Source: Mesorhizobium sp. B2-7-2 (GTDB lineage: Bacteria; Pseudomonadota; Alphaproteobacteria; Rhizobiales; Rhizobiaceae). Taken from it: DNA of 64,000 bases. Location of the stretch: assembly GCF_006440775.1 (NCBI RefSeq), contig NZ_VFTZ01000002.1, positions 124,001 to 188,000 of the forward strand. The letters are read 5' to 3'. Position 1 is the stretch's first letter. Each line of letters opens with the position of its first letter. The notes under the pieces are model-generated. The model made no database searches. It was not told the DNA's origin and worked only from the letters and a program-made list of their open reading frames with translations. The position numbers and the translations under genes are program-made. Below are positions 33,796 through 42,797 of this stretch, piece after piece.

Positions 33796-35268
33796 ATGCG
33801 TCCCCACTCCAAGCCCCAGGCGTTCCCGCTCGACATGCTGGCCGTGAACCGCTCGAGCCCCGAGCACCTCTCGCGCCAGCTCTATCACGGCCTCGTCGCC
33901 ATCATCCGCAACCGCACGCTTCCCCCCGGCTCGGAGCTCCCCTCCACCCGCGCTCTGGCCGCCGAGCTCGGCCTTGGCCGCAACACCATCGTCGCGGCTT
34001 ATGACCAGCTCGTCACCGAAGGCTATCTCGCCAATCGCCAGGGCGCCCGTCCGGTCATCGTCGACCTGCCCGAAGGCCCGCGCGCGACGCCGGCCGAGGA
34101 TCCGGCTGTGCCGCTGCGCCAGCCCTCGCTGCGCGGCCAGCAGCTGCTCAGCCAGCCCTATCACCACGGCAGGCCGGGACACGTCGCCTTCCACCCCGGC
34201 ATGCCGGATGCGCAGAGCTTTCCCTTCGGCGTCTGGGGCCGGCTGGTCGCGCGCCGCGCCAGCCATGGCGGCGAGACGCTGTTCGGCACCTATGACGTCA
34301 CCGGCCATCCGGCGCTGAAGGACGCGATCGCCGGCTATCTCTATTCCGCGCGCGGTGTGCGCTGCCGTCCCGAGCAGATCGTCATCACCACCGGCGCGCA
34401 GGCCGCCTTCGACCTTCTCGCCCGCCTGCTGCTCGACCCCGGCGACACGGTGTGGATGGAGGAGCCCGGCTATTACGGCGCCAAGGCCGCCTTCACCGTG
34501 GCCGGCGCAAGAATCCTGCCCATCCCCGTCGACCAGGAGCGCAGCTGGCGGCTCGATGCCCCGGATTTCTCACCCCGCCTCATCTATGTGACGCCGGCTT
34601 GCCAGCATCCGCTCGGAATCACCATGCGCATGGAGGAGCGGCTGCGCCTGCTCGACATCGCCGAGACCGCGAACGCCTGGGTGATCGAGGACGATTTCGA
34701 CGGCGAATACCGCTTTCAGGGCCGCCCCGTGCCGGCGATCCAGAGCATGGACCGTTCCGGCCGCGTCATCTATGTCGGCACCTTCGCCAAGCTGCTGTTC
34801 CCGGCGCTGCGCCTCGGCTTCATGGTGCTTCCGCCGGAGCTTGCCGGCCGCATAGTCAACGCGCTTTCCACCACCGGCCAGTTCGCGCCGCTGCTGCTGC
34901 AGGCCGCCTTGGCCGACTTCATCACCGAAGGCCATATGAGCCGGCATCTGAAGCGCATGCGCCGCATCTACGCCCAGCGCCGCCAGCTCTTCCGCGACAT
35001 CGTGACCGAGCGCCTGCGCGACGAGATCACACTCTCTCCCGCCGAAGCCGGCATCCAGGTTGTGGGCTATCTGAAAGAAGGCATCGACGACATCGAGGTC
35101 AGCCAGGCGGCAGCGAGAAGGGCCATCAACGTCTCGCCGCTGTCGAAATATTTCCAGAACACGGCCCCGACGCAAGGGCTGGTGCTGGGCTACGCGGCGT
35201 GCGATGCGGCGCAGACGCGGGACGGGGTGGAGCGGCTAGCGGCGGCGATCCGCGAGACGCTGGGGTGA
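33796..35268 (+). CDS. MocR-family regulator (GntR helix-turn-helix + aminotransferase domain)
   Basis: A 490-residue transcriptional regulator. Residues about 15-80 are a GntR-type winged helix (LPSTRALAAELGLGRNTIVA after PPGSE). Residues about 115-480 are a class I aminotransferase domain that binds pyridoxal phosphate. Visible elements are TTGAQAAFDLLARLLLDPGD, VTPACQHPLG, IEDDFDGEYR, and YVGTFAKLLFPALRLGF with the expected PLP Lys. Relatives include MocR of rhizopine catabolism, GabR, TauR and PdxR. It is divergent from an operon of inositol-type enzymes and importer, so it may sense an aminated inositol through PLP; that is an inference from position. Confidence 0.92.
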   Translation: MRPHSKPQAFPLDMLAVNRSSPEHLSRQLYHGLVAIIRNRTLPPGSELPSTRALAAELGLGRNTIVAAYDQLVTEGYLANRQGARPVIVDLPEGPRATPAEDPAVPLRQPSLRGQQLLSQPYHHGRPGHVAFHPGMPDAQSFPFGVWGRLVARRASHGGETLFGTYDVTGHPALKDAIAGYLYSARGVRCRPEQIVITTGAQAAFDLLARLLLDPGDTVWMEEPGYYGAKAAFTVAGARILPIPVDQERSWRLDAPDFSPRLIYVTPACQHPLGITMRMEERLRLLDIAETANAWVIEDDFDGEYRFQGRPVPAIQSMDRSGRVIYVGTFAKLLFPALRLGFMVLPPELAGRIVNALSTTGQFAPLLLQAALADFITEGHMSRHLKRMRRIYAQRRQLFRDIVTERLRDEITLSPAEAGIQVVGYLKEGIDDIEVSQAAARRAINVSPLSKYFQNTAPTQGLVLGYAACDAAQTRDGVERLAAAIRETLG

Positions 35269-35402
35269 GGGCTTCACAGCGCCGGCAAACGGCGCGCCCG
35301 ACGTCCTGCTTGGCCAGGTTGCACGGGGCGGCAACCCTGCCGAGGAGCAAATCGCCTCTTCGCGGTCGCTCAACCAAAAAGGTGCATGGAGCGCCGCGCC
35401 GC

Positions 35403-35417
35403 ATTGATTGAATCAAT
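35403..35417. promoter_or_regulatory. Palindrome upstream of the ArsR-type regulator
   Basis: ATTGATTGAATCAAT is a perfect 7-bp inverted repeat with one central base, 53 bases before the regulator start and next to an A+T-rich TTATCCCGATATAC stretch that could be a -10 region. Its size suits an ArsR-type dimer, so autoregulation is possible. Confidence 0.5.
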
Positions 35418-35470
35418 TATCCCGATATACAAGCTGATTTCGGGTGCAAATCGCATAGGCTGGCAATCCA

Positions 35471-36397
35471 TTGAGTCGCAATTTTCTGGTGATCGACCCT
35501 GAGGAGGGCATGGCCGTCCTTAAGGGCCTTGCCTCTTCGGCGCGCATTTCCATGCTGAGGCTGCTGCATGAGAAGGGGCCGATGAATGTCAACGAAATCG
35601 CCTCCGTGCTGTCGCTGCCGCAGTCGACGGTCTCGACCAATATCCAGGTGCTTGAGGATGCGGGCCTGATCCGCACCGAGAACCAGAAGGCGAAGAAAGG
35701 CAGCCAGAAGATCTGCTATCCGACCGCCGAGGAAGTGCTCGTGGTCTTCAAGAGTGAGTATCGAGCGGTCAAGAACGACGCGATCGAAGTATCGATGCCG
35801 ATCGGGCTTTACACCGGCTTCGAGGTCACCGCGCCCTGCGGTCTCTGTTCGCCGGACGGGATCATCGGCCTGCTCGATGTGCCCAACACTTTCCTGGATC
35901 CGGACCGTATGAAGGCCGGTTTGTTGTGGTTCACGCGCGGCTTTGTCGAATATCAGTTCCCCAACAATGCCAAGCTCGCCAATACCGAGATTACCGAGCT
36001 CGAGCTGGTGGCGGAACTGTCCTCGGAAGTGCCTGGCACCAGCGCCGACTGGCCCTCCGACATCACGCTGACGATCAATGGCGTCGACGTCGGCACCTGG
36101 ACGTCACCTGGCGATTTCGGCGACAAGCGCGGCGTTTTCACGCCCTCCTGGTGGAAGCTCAAGGGCTCGCAATATGGCAAGCTGAAGAACTGGCGGGTTT
36201 CCGCTGACGGAACCTATGTCGACGGTGTCAGGATTTCCGAGACCAGCCTCGCCGCTCTCGATCTCAAGGGCCATCATTCGATCCGGGTTCGTATTGGCGT
36301 CAAGGACGACGCCGAGCGTCCTGGCGGAATCAATATTTTCGGCAAGGGATTTGGAAATTACGACCAGGACATTCTGCTAAGGATCAAAACCGGTTGA
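35471..36397 (+). CDS. ArsR-type regulator with large C-terminal sensor-like domain
   Basis: A 308-residue regulator. Residues about 12-90 are an ArsR winged helix (VLKGLASSARISMLRLLHEK, MNVNEIASVLSLPQSTVST). The remaining 200 residues are not an ArsR metal site. They begin with CGLCSPDGIIGLLDVPNTF and continue with predicted beta-rich sequence (ITLTINGVDVGTWTSPGDFG ... GGINIFGKGFGNYDQDI), reminiscent of a jelly-roll or carbohydrate-binding fold. ArsR proteins normally have about 100 residues. The start is uncertain: TTG 35471 or GTG 35489, neither with a good ribosome site. It precedes an arabinofuranosidase and importer and probably controls them in response to the sugar. Confidence 0.82.
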   Translation: MSRNFLVIDPEEGMAVLKGLASSARISMLRLLHEKGPMNVNEIASVLSLPQSTVSTNIQVLEDAGLIRTENQKAKKGSQKICYPTAEEVLVVFKSEYRAVKNDAIEVSMPIGLYTGFEVTAPCGLCSPDGIIGLLDVPNTFLDPDRMKAGLLWFTRGFVEYQFPNNAKLANTEITELELVAELSSEVPGTSADWPSDITLTINGVDVGTWTSPGDFGDKRGVFTPSWWKLKGSQYGKLKNWRVSADGTYVDGVRISETSLAALDLKGHHSIRVRIGVKDDAERPGGINIFGKGFGNYDQDILLRIKTG

Positions 36398-36580
36398 TAT
36401 CACCAAATCGGGTCTCAAAAATGGTGCAGAGATTTCAGCCACTTAACTGCATTTGCAACTGAGGCTGCCGGTCAATTGTCAGACTTTTGCTGGTTTTCGC
36501 TTGACGAATGGATGCTGTTTCCCTTTGATATCTAATAAGGTGATTTAGATCATCATTTATGATATTCTCGGAGGGAATGC
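36398..36580 (+). promoter_or_regulatory. Promoter region of the arabinofuranosidase operon
   Basis: A 183-base A+T-rich gap. TTGACGAATGGATGC near 36502 could be a -35 region. ATCATCATTTATGAT at 36549-36563 is an inverted repeat with 5-bp arms, just before the ribosome site CGGAGGGA. TGATTTAGATCA at 36541-36552 is a second small palindrome overlapping it. These are candidate sites for the upstream regulator. Confidence 0.4.
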
Positions 36581-38092
36581 ATGAAGGCGGCCGTTACGGC
36601 GCATCCGCGTTATATCGTTTCGAAGATCGATCCCAGGCTCTATGGATCCTTCATCGAGCATCTTGGGCGGGCGGTCTACACCGGCATCTATGAGCCCGGT
36701 CACGCGACGGCGGATGACAATGGCATGCGTCGCGACGTCATCGATCTTGTCAGGGAGCTCAAGGTTCCGATCGTCCGCTATCCCGGCGGCAATTTCGTAT
36801 CCGCTTACAATTGGGAAGACGGCGTCGGCCCCAAGGAAGGACGCCCGGTGCGCCTCGACCTTGCCTGGCACACGTCGGAAAGCAATGAAGTCGGTCTGCA
36901 TGAATTTGCCGACTGGTGCGCCTCGGCGAACACCGAGATGATGCTTGCCGTCAATCTCGGCTCGCGTGGCCTCGATGAAGCCCGCAACTTTCTGGAATAC
37001 ACCAATCATCCCGGCGGCAGCGAGTGGAGCGACAAGCGCATCGCCAATGGCCGCAGGGAGCCCTTCGACGTCAAGCTCTGGTGTCTTGGCAATGAGATGG
37101 ACGGCCCCTGGCAGATCGGCCACAAGACCGCCGACGAGTATGGCCGCCTTGCCCACGAGACCGCCAAGGCGATGCGTGCCTTCTCCAAGTCGCTCGAGCT
37201 CGTGGTCTGCGGCTCGTCGAATGCCAAGATGCCGACATACCCGGAATGGGAAGCGACCGTTCTCGATCATACTTACAACGAGGTGGATTACATCTCGCTG
37301 CACATGTATTTCGAAAATGAAGCCAATGACGCGCCGAACTATCTTGCCATGAGCGAGAAGCTCGACGCTTACATCGTCTCGGTCGCCGGCGTCATCGATT
37401 ATATCAAGGCCAAGAAGCGCTCCAAGAAGCAGGTCTACATCTCGTTCGACGAATGGAATGTCTGGTACCATTCCAAGGAGCAGGACAAGAAGATCCTTGG
37501 CGGCAATGAGGGCTGGCCCTTCGCCCCGCCATTGCTCGAAGACATCTACAATTTCGAGGACGTGCTGCAGGTCGGCCTGATCCTCAACACCTTCATCCGT
37601 CGTTCCGACGTGGTCAAGATCGCGTGCCTGGCGCAACTGGTCAACGTCATCGCGCCGATCATGACCGTTCCCAACGGTCCGGCATGGCGTCAGACGATCT
37701 TCTATCCTTACCTCTATGCCTCGATCTACGGCCGCGGCAATGCGCTGGATCTCAAGGTGGAAAGCCCGACCTACAGCTCCACCGTCGCCGGCGAGGTTTC
37801 ATATGTCGACGTCGCCGGCGTGCATGACACGGACACCGGACATGTCACCTTCTTTGCCGTCAACCGCCATTCGAGCGAGGAAATCGAAACCGCGATCGAC
37901 ATAGCGGGCTTCGGCGCGGCTGACATCGTTGACCATCAGCTGATGGCGCATGCGGATCTGAAAGCCGTCAATTCGGCGCAGAACCCAAGCAATGTCGGGC
38001 CCAGGAAGGGGACCGGCGCCTCGCTGGCGGGCGGCAAATTGAGCCTGCCGCTGCCGCCCTATTCCTACCAGATGGTGCGCCTGAAGCTCTGA
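36581..38092 (+). CDS. alpha-L-arabinofuranosidase, GH51
   Basis: Cytosolic retaining glycosidase of 503 residues that removes terminal arabinofuranose from arabinan or arabinoxylan oligosaccharides. There is no signal peptide, so it acts on imported oligosaccharides. The start (YGSFIEHLGRAVYTGIYEPG) and VPIVRYPGGNFVSAYNWEDG are GH51 marks. The acid/base Glu is in WCLGNEMDGPWQIG and the nucleophile Glu is in VYISFDEWNVWY. The C-terminal 150 residues form the usual beta-sandwich (FFAVNRHSSEEIETAIDI). It is followed by a complete CUT1 importer. Confidence 0.96.
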   Translation: MKAAVTAHPRYIVSKIDPRLYGSFIEHLGRAVYTGIYEPGHATADDNGMRRDVIDLVRELKVPIVRYPGGNFVSAYNWEDGVGPKEGRPVRLDLAWHTSESNEVGLHEFADWCASANTEMMLAVNLGSRGLDEARNFLEYTNHPGGSEWSDKRIANGRREPFDVKLWCLGNEMDGPWQIGHKTADEYGRLAHETAKAMRAFSKSLELVVCGSSNAKMPTYPEWEATVLDHTYNEVDYISLHMYFENEANDAPNYLAMSEKLDAYIVSVAGVIDYIKAKKRSKKQVYISFDEWNVWYHSKEQDKKILGGNEGWPFAPPLLEDIYNFEDVLQVGLILNTFIRRSDVVKIACLAQLVNVIAPIMTVPNGPAWRQTIFYPYLYASIYGRGNALDLKVESPTYSSTVAGEVSYVDVAGVHDTDTGHVTFFAVNRHSSEEIETAIDIAGFGAADIVDHQLMAHADLKAVNSAQNPSNVGPRKGTGASLAGGKLSLPLPPYSYQMVRLKL

Positions 38093-38135
38093 CTTCAGGC
38101 GCATCGTCGTGCATGGGCTGAGGAGGAGCCTCGAC

Positions 38136-39227
38136 GTGACGGCCGATATTGAGATCAGGAATGTGAGCAAGCATTTCGGCGCCATGACGGTGCTGGATGA
38201 TCTGTCTCTCTTCATCAAGGCACGCGAATTCATCGTGTTTCTCGGGCCGTCCGGCTGCGGGAAATCGACGCTTCTGCGCATGATCGCCGGCCTCGAAACT
38301 GTCGATACCGGCGAGATAGCCATCAACAACGAACGTATCGATCATCTGCCGCCGGGCAAGCGCGGCATTGCCATGGTGTTCCAGTCCTATGCGCTTTATC
38401 CGCATATGAGCGTGCGCGACAACATGGCATTCGGGCTTGAGAATATCGGCATGCCGCGCGACCTCATCGACGCGCGCATAAAGGAGAGCGCCCGCATCCT
38501 CGAAATGGAGCACCTGCTCGAGCGCAAGCCGGGCCAGCTCTCCGGCGGCCAGCGGCAGCGCGTCGCCATCGGCCGTGCGATCGTCAAGGAGCCGAAGGCC
38601 TTCCTGTTCGACGAGCCGCTCTCCAATCTCGATGCGGCATTGCGGACCCGTACCCGCATCGAGCTTGCCCAACTGCACCAGCGCCTGCAATCCACGATGA
38701 TCTTCGTCACCCACGACCAGGTCGAGGCGATGACGCTCGCCGACCGCATTGTCGTCATGAACAATCGCAAGATCGAGCAGATCGGCTCTCCCATGGAGAT
38801 TTACGACCGCCCGGCGACCAAATTCGTCGCAGGCTTCGTCGGCGCACCGGCGATGAATTTTGTCGAGGCGATGCTCGACAGATCAAGCCGGAACGCCACG
38901 GCCAGGTTTGCAGACGGCATAGCGGTTCAGACCGAGATCGCCTCCGACCAGACGATCGACGGCAAATACACTTTCGGCATCCGTTCGGAAGACGTGCGCA
39001 TCGTTCCCGCCGGGCAGGGCAATGCCGATGGCGTGGTCGATGTGCTTGAGCGGCTCGGCGAGCGCACCTTGGTCTACGCCCGGCTCGGCGACGGCCAGCA
39101 GATCGTCGGCTCGGATGCCGGCAACAGCCGCGTCGCGGTCGGCGACAAGGTCGGGCTCGCCTTCGACGGCCGCAAATCGCATCTGTTCGGCGAGACCGGT
39201 CGCGCCTGGCATGCGAGGGAGGTGTGA
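38136..39227 (+). CDS. CUT1 importer ATPase of the arabinofuranosidase locus
   Basis: ATPase of the UgpC/MalK group, 363 residues. Walker A is GPSGCGKST, the signature is [15 protein letters not shown], and Walker B is [19 protein letters not shown]-type C-terminal domain follows (FGIRSEDVRIVPAGQG). I take the GTG at 38136, as AGGAGGAG stands nine bases before it. It lies 43 bases after the arabinofuranosidase gene and just before the two permeases, so it powers uptake of the oligosaccharide that enzyme cleaves. Confidence 0.93.
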   Translation: MTADIEIRNVSKHFGAMTVLDDLSLFIKAREFIVFLGPSGCGKSTLLRMIAGLETVDTGEIAINNERIDHLPPGKRGIAMVFQSYALYPHMSVRDNMAFGLENIGMPRDLIDARIKESARILEMEHLLERKPGQLSGGQRQRVAIGRAIVKEPKAFLFDEPLSNLDAALRTRTRIELAQLHQRLQSTMIFVTHDQVEAMTLADRIVVMNNRKIEQIGSPMEIYDRPATKFVAGFVGAPAMNFVEAMLDRSSRNATARFADGIAVQTEIASDQTIDGKYTFGIRSEDVRIVPAGQGNADGVVDVLERLGERTLVYARLGDGQQIVGSDAGNSRVAVGDKVGLAFDGRKSHLFGETGRAWHAREV

Positions 39228-39228
39228 C

Positions 39229-40164
39229 ATGGACGACCGACGGGCGACGCCGCCCACCGCGCTTCCGGCCGCCGGCGTCAGAGCTGCAAGCATCGATATC
39301 TACGCGCCGCAATGGCGAAACTTCATTTTCGTCGCGCCGTTCCTGTTCTTCTTCACGATGCTTCTGCTGGTCCCGCTGTTCTGGGGAATGTGGCTGAGCT
39401 TCCACAAGGCCGACACGTTCTCATCCGGAAACTTCGTCGGTTTCGGCAACTATATCAGGCTGTTTCACGACAAGGTGTTCCTGCAATCGGTCTGGAATAC
39501 CTTCTACTTCGTGCTTCTGACGGTGCCGACCCTGGCACTGATCGGTCTTTTTCTCGCGCTTTGCCTCAACCGCCGCACGCGCACCGCCGCGGTGCTGCGG
39601 ACCCTGTTCTTTTCTTCCTCGGTGCTGTCGGTCACGATCGTCACACTGATCTGGCGCATCGTGTTCATTCCGAATGTCGGCCTGCTGTCGACGATCTACG
39701 GATGGTTCGGCGCAACCGCCCCGGCTTTCATTTCCGATCCCAGCCTGGCGATGATCGGCATCGCCATTGCCACCGTCTGGTGGTGCATCGGCCTGCCGAT
39801 GATGCTCTTTCTCTCCGCCCTCCAGCAGATTCCGCAGGATATTTACGAAGCGGCAGCCCTGGACAATGCCAATCGCTGGCAGACGTTACGCTCGATTACG
39901 CTGCCGTCGATCAAACGAACCTTCGTCCTGGTGGTCATCGTCCAGATCGTGCTGCAGTTCCAGCTGTTCGGCCAGGCCTGGCTGATGACACGCGGCGGTC
40001 CGAACAACCTGACCAAGCCGATCGTGCTCTACATCTATGACACCGCGTTCCGTCGCTGGGATCTCGGCATGGGTGCCGCGGCTTCGGAGGTGCTGTTCAT
40101 CCTGATCCTGATGGCGGCCATGGCCCAGTACCTGGTCACACGCAGCAAGGCAGGTCAGGCATGA
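39229..40164 (+). CDS. CUT1 importer permease (MalF-like), arabinofuranosidase locus
   Basis: Inner-membrane permease of 311 residues with a 35-residue cytoplasmic N-terminal tail. The first hydrophobic segment is FIFVAPFLFFFTMLLLVPLF. The EAA loop is IYEAAALDNANRWQTLRSIT. The ATG at 39229 follows the ATPase stop by one base and has GGGAGG upstream. It overlaps the next permease gene by four bases. Confidence 0.93.
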   Translation: MDDRRATPPTALPAAGVRAASIDIYAPQWRNFIFVAPFLFFFTMLLLVPLFWGMWLSFHKADTFSSGNFVGFGNYIRLFHDKVFLQSVWNTFYFVLLTVPTLALIGLFLALCLNRRTRTAAVLRTLFFSSSVLSVTIVTLIWRIVFIPNVGLLSTIYGWFGATAPAFISDPSLAMIGIAIATVWWCIGLPMMLFLSALQQIPQDIYEAAALDNANRWQTLRSITLPSIKRTFVLVVIVQIVLQFQLFGQAWLMTRGGPNNLTKPIVLYIYDTAFRRWDLGMGAAASEVLFILILMAAMAQYLVTRSKAGQA

Positions 40165-41009
40165 GGGCTCCAGCCATTTCCATCAAGGGACGCGCATTCG
40201 GCGACCGCGTGTTGCTGGCTCTGGTCATCCTGCTTTCCCTGGTCATGGTCGCGCCGGTTCTGTGGGTTATCGGCCTGTCGCTCAAGGAAAATGCCGAGCT
40301 GATGGCAAATCCGAATTCGGTGTTTCATGCGCCCTATACACTCAAGAACTACGTCAACACCATCGGCACCTCGTCGGTGTTCGTCTGGGTGTTCAACAGC
40401 ATCATCGTCTCGGGAGGATTGACGCTCGGAACGCTGATCCTGTCGTCGCTTGCCGGCTACGGCTTTGCACGGCTGAATTTCCCCGGCCGAAACGTCCTGT
40501 TCGTGATCGTCCTCTTCGGTCTGGCGGTTCCGGAACAGGCCGTGCTTGTCGCCCGCCATCAGATCTTCAGCATGCTGAACTTCCACAACACCTATCACGG
40601 GCTCATTCTCCCGGGCCTGTCGGCTTCATTCGGCGTCTTCCTGATGACCCAGTATTTCAAGGCCATCCCGAAGGAACTGGACGAAGCCGCCATGCTGGAC
40701 AATGCCAGCCGGTTCAGGACGTTCTGGAAGGTTCTTTTGCCGCTCACGGTGCCCGCCCAGGCAACCCTCGGCATCTTCACCTTCCTAGGCGCGTGGAACG
40801 ACTACTTGTGGCCGCTGATCTCGGCAACCAAGAAGGATATGTACACGCTGACGGTCGGCATGGCCTCGACACAGACCAATTTCGCCCAGTCGGAAGGCAT
40901 CGGCTTCCTGATGGCGCAGGCGGTGTTCGCCGGCGCGCCGATCCTGATCGTCTACCTGTTTTTCCAGAAATACATCGTCACGGCCGTCTCGGGCGCTGCG
41001 GTGCGATGA
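40161..41009 (+). CDS. CUT1 importer permease (MalG-like), arabinofuranosidase locus
   Basis: Second permease, 282 residues. The first hydrophobic segment is LLALVILLSLVMVAPVLWVI and the EAA loop is LDEAAMLDNASRFRTFWKVL. The C-terminal VYLFFQKYIVTAVSGAAVR is typical of MalG relatives. The start overlaps the first permease by four bases. The binding-protein gene follows 88 bases later. Confidence 0.93.
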   Translation: MRAPAISIKGRAFGDRVLLALVILLSLVMVAPVLWVIGLSLKENAELMANPNSVFHAPYTLKNYVNTIGTSSVFVWVFNSIIVSGGLTLGTLILSSLAGYGFARLNFPGRNVLFVIVLFGLAVPEQAVLVARHQIFSMLNFHNTYHGLILPGLSASFGVFLMTQYFKAIPKELDEAAMLDNASRFRTFWKVLLPLTVPAQATLGIFTFLGAWNDYLWPLISATKKDMYTLTVGMASTQTNFAQSEGIGFLMAQAVFAGAPILIVYLFFQKYIVTAVSGAAVR

Positions 41010-41097
41010 CGAGATTGCCTGACGGCGGGCGTCGCAGCGATTGAAGCATGAAGCCAGTCCAGCGTGGAGTGGCGCAGACTCAGTAGGAGGAACTGAT

Positions 41098-42417
41098 ATG
41101 AAAATGAAGAAAGTCCTGTTTGCAGCGGTCTCGGCGGGCGTGCTGATGCTCGCAAGCCCGAGCCTTGCAGCGACGGAATTGACGGTGCAGCGCTTTTTCG
41201 GTGCCTGCGATGCCGATTTCGGCACCAACACCGATGTCGCCAAGGCAGTAGGCGAATGCGGCATCATCACCTCGCTGATCAACAAGTTCAACGCCGACAA
41301 CCCCGATGTCCACGTCAGCGTCAGCACCGTGGAATGGCCGGGCTATGACCAGCTGACCGCGCAGTTCGCTTCGGGCGATGCTCCCGACATCGTCACGATC
41401 CATGAATCCGCGCTTTCGGATTACCAGTCCAAGGGGCTGTTGATGCCGCTTGACGATCTGTTGAAGTCCGTCGGCGTCACACCCGATGCCTTCACGGACG
41501 CGGCGCGCAACGGCGCCACCAAGGACGGCAAGATCTATGGCCTGCCGATCGACAGCTGGACGATGCTCTATCACATCAACATGGATCTCTTCAAACAGGC
41601 TGGCCTCGTCAATGCCGACGGCACGCCGATTCTTCCGACGTCGCCCGAGGAGCTGCTCGCCCAGGCCGAACAGTTCAAGCAGAAGACCGGCAAGCCCTAC
41701 TTCGTTCAGAACTTGGCCAATGAGACCGCGCTCTACACGCGCAATCTCTATACCTATCTCTTCCAGCAGAATTCCGATTTCTTCGCCGATCCAAAGCATG
41801 TGAAGCTGAACACGCCGGAAGCCAAGAAGGTCGTCGAGATGTACAAGGCGATCTTCGACAAGGACTACACCACCAAGGACCTCGACTACGGCGGCGCCAT
41901 CAACGCCTTCCTTGCCGGTGGAGGTGGCGTGCAGCTCAACGGCACGTGGGTCGTCGGCGACAACAACGCCCAGTCCGAAACCAAGGGCACGGCCCTCAAC
42001 AAGGGCGGCTATGCGGTTTACCCCTATCCGCAGCTATTTGCCGGCGCCCATGCGCAATATGCCGACGGCCACACCTGGGCAGTCTCGCAGAAGGACCGCA
42101 CACCCGAACAGACCGCGGCTATCGGCAAGTTCCTGAAGTTCTTCGCCGACCATGACTTCGACTGGTCGCGTACCGGCCATTTGCCGGCTTACAAAGCCAT
42201 CATCGCCTCGGACGCATTCAAGGCGCTGCCGCATCGCAATACCATCGCCGCGGTCGCCGATCTCGGCAGGCCGCTGCCGTCGGCGGTGCAGCGCCAGTTT
42301 GCGATCCAGGACATTGTGGGCGAAGAGATGAGCGCTGCGATCACCGGCCAGAAGGACGTCGATGCCGCGCTTGCCGACATGGAAAGCCGCGTCAACGAAT
42401 TGCTCGCCAACATTTGA
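41098..42417 (+). CDS. CUT1 importer binding protein, arabinofuranosidase locus
   Basis: Periplasmic solute-binding protein of 439 residues. A Sec signal peptide covers about residues 1-24 (KKVLFAAVSAGVLMLASPSL, cleavage near AAT). The body shows WPGYDQLTAQFASGDAPDIV and YGLPIDSWTMLYHINMDLFK, typical of family 1 binding proteins. The start at 41098 is set by TAGGAGGA. It is unusual that the binding protein is last rather than first in the operon. It is followed by an intrinsic-terminator-like hairpin. The ligand is probably an arabinose-containing oligosaccharide. Confidence 0.92.
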   Translation: MKMKKVLFAAVSAGVLMLASPSLAATELTVQRFFGACDADFGTNTDVAKAVGECGIITSLINKFNADNPDVHVSVSTVEWPGYDQLTAQFASGDAPDIVTIHESALSDYQSKGLLMPLDDLLKSVGVTPDAFTDAARNGATKDGKIYGLPIDSWTMLYHINMDLFKQAGLVNADGTPILPTSPEELLAQAEQFKQKTGKPYFVQNLANETALYTRNLYTYLFQQNSDFFADPKHVKLNTPEAKKVVEMYKAIFDKDYTTKDLDYGGAINAFLAGGGGVQLNGTWVVGDNNAQSETKGTALNKGGYAVYPYPQLFAGAHAQYADGHTWAVSQKDRTPEQTAAIGKFLKFFADHDFDWSRTGHLPAYKAIIASDAFKALPHRNTIAAVADLGRPLPSAVQRQFAIQDIVGEEMSAAITGQKDVDAALADMESRVNELLANI

Positions 42418-42443
42418 CCGCAGGTTTCTCGAGAACGCTCTCG

Positions 42444-42472
42444 ATGCCCGCGGCCGGAGGCGCCGCGGGCAT
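42444..42472 (+). terminator. Terminator hairpin after the arabinofuranosidase operon
   Basis: ATGCCCGCGG and CCGCGGGCAT form a perfect 10-bp stem with a 9-base loop, followed by TCTTGG. It begins 27 bases after the last stop of the operon. Confidence 0.7.
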
Positions 42473-42797
42473 TCTTGGCAAATGAAGCAGCACCCGCTTC
42501 TTAGGACCGTGGGAAATTTTCAGGCCACGTCCCGCCGATTTGGCTTGCGATCGTCAGCCGCGAACGACGGCAGCAGCGCCAAAGGCTTCCTGGTGGAATC
42601 CGTGGGCTTGCTGGGCGCTTCCGACATCTCGTCGTTCGGCGGCTGGCGCCGCTTTCAGTCTGATCGCGTTCCCGTTTGAATGTGTCGTCAACGGCCCGCG
42701 CGAACTGCTTTGCGTGGAATCACTGCCGGGCAAGTCATCCCGAACGATGACGAAGAGGGTGTCGTCGTTGCCTTTCAGCGGAACACTCTGCTGCCGC
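42473..42797. other. Gap between convergent genes, no gene seen
   Basis: About 325 bases between the operon terminator and the 3' end of the dehalogenase-like gene. Short open frames exist on both strands, but none has a ribosome site or recognisable content. Confidence 0.5.
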
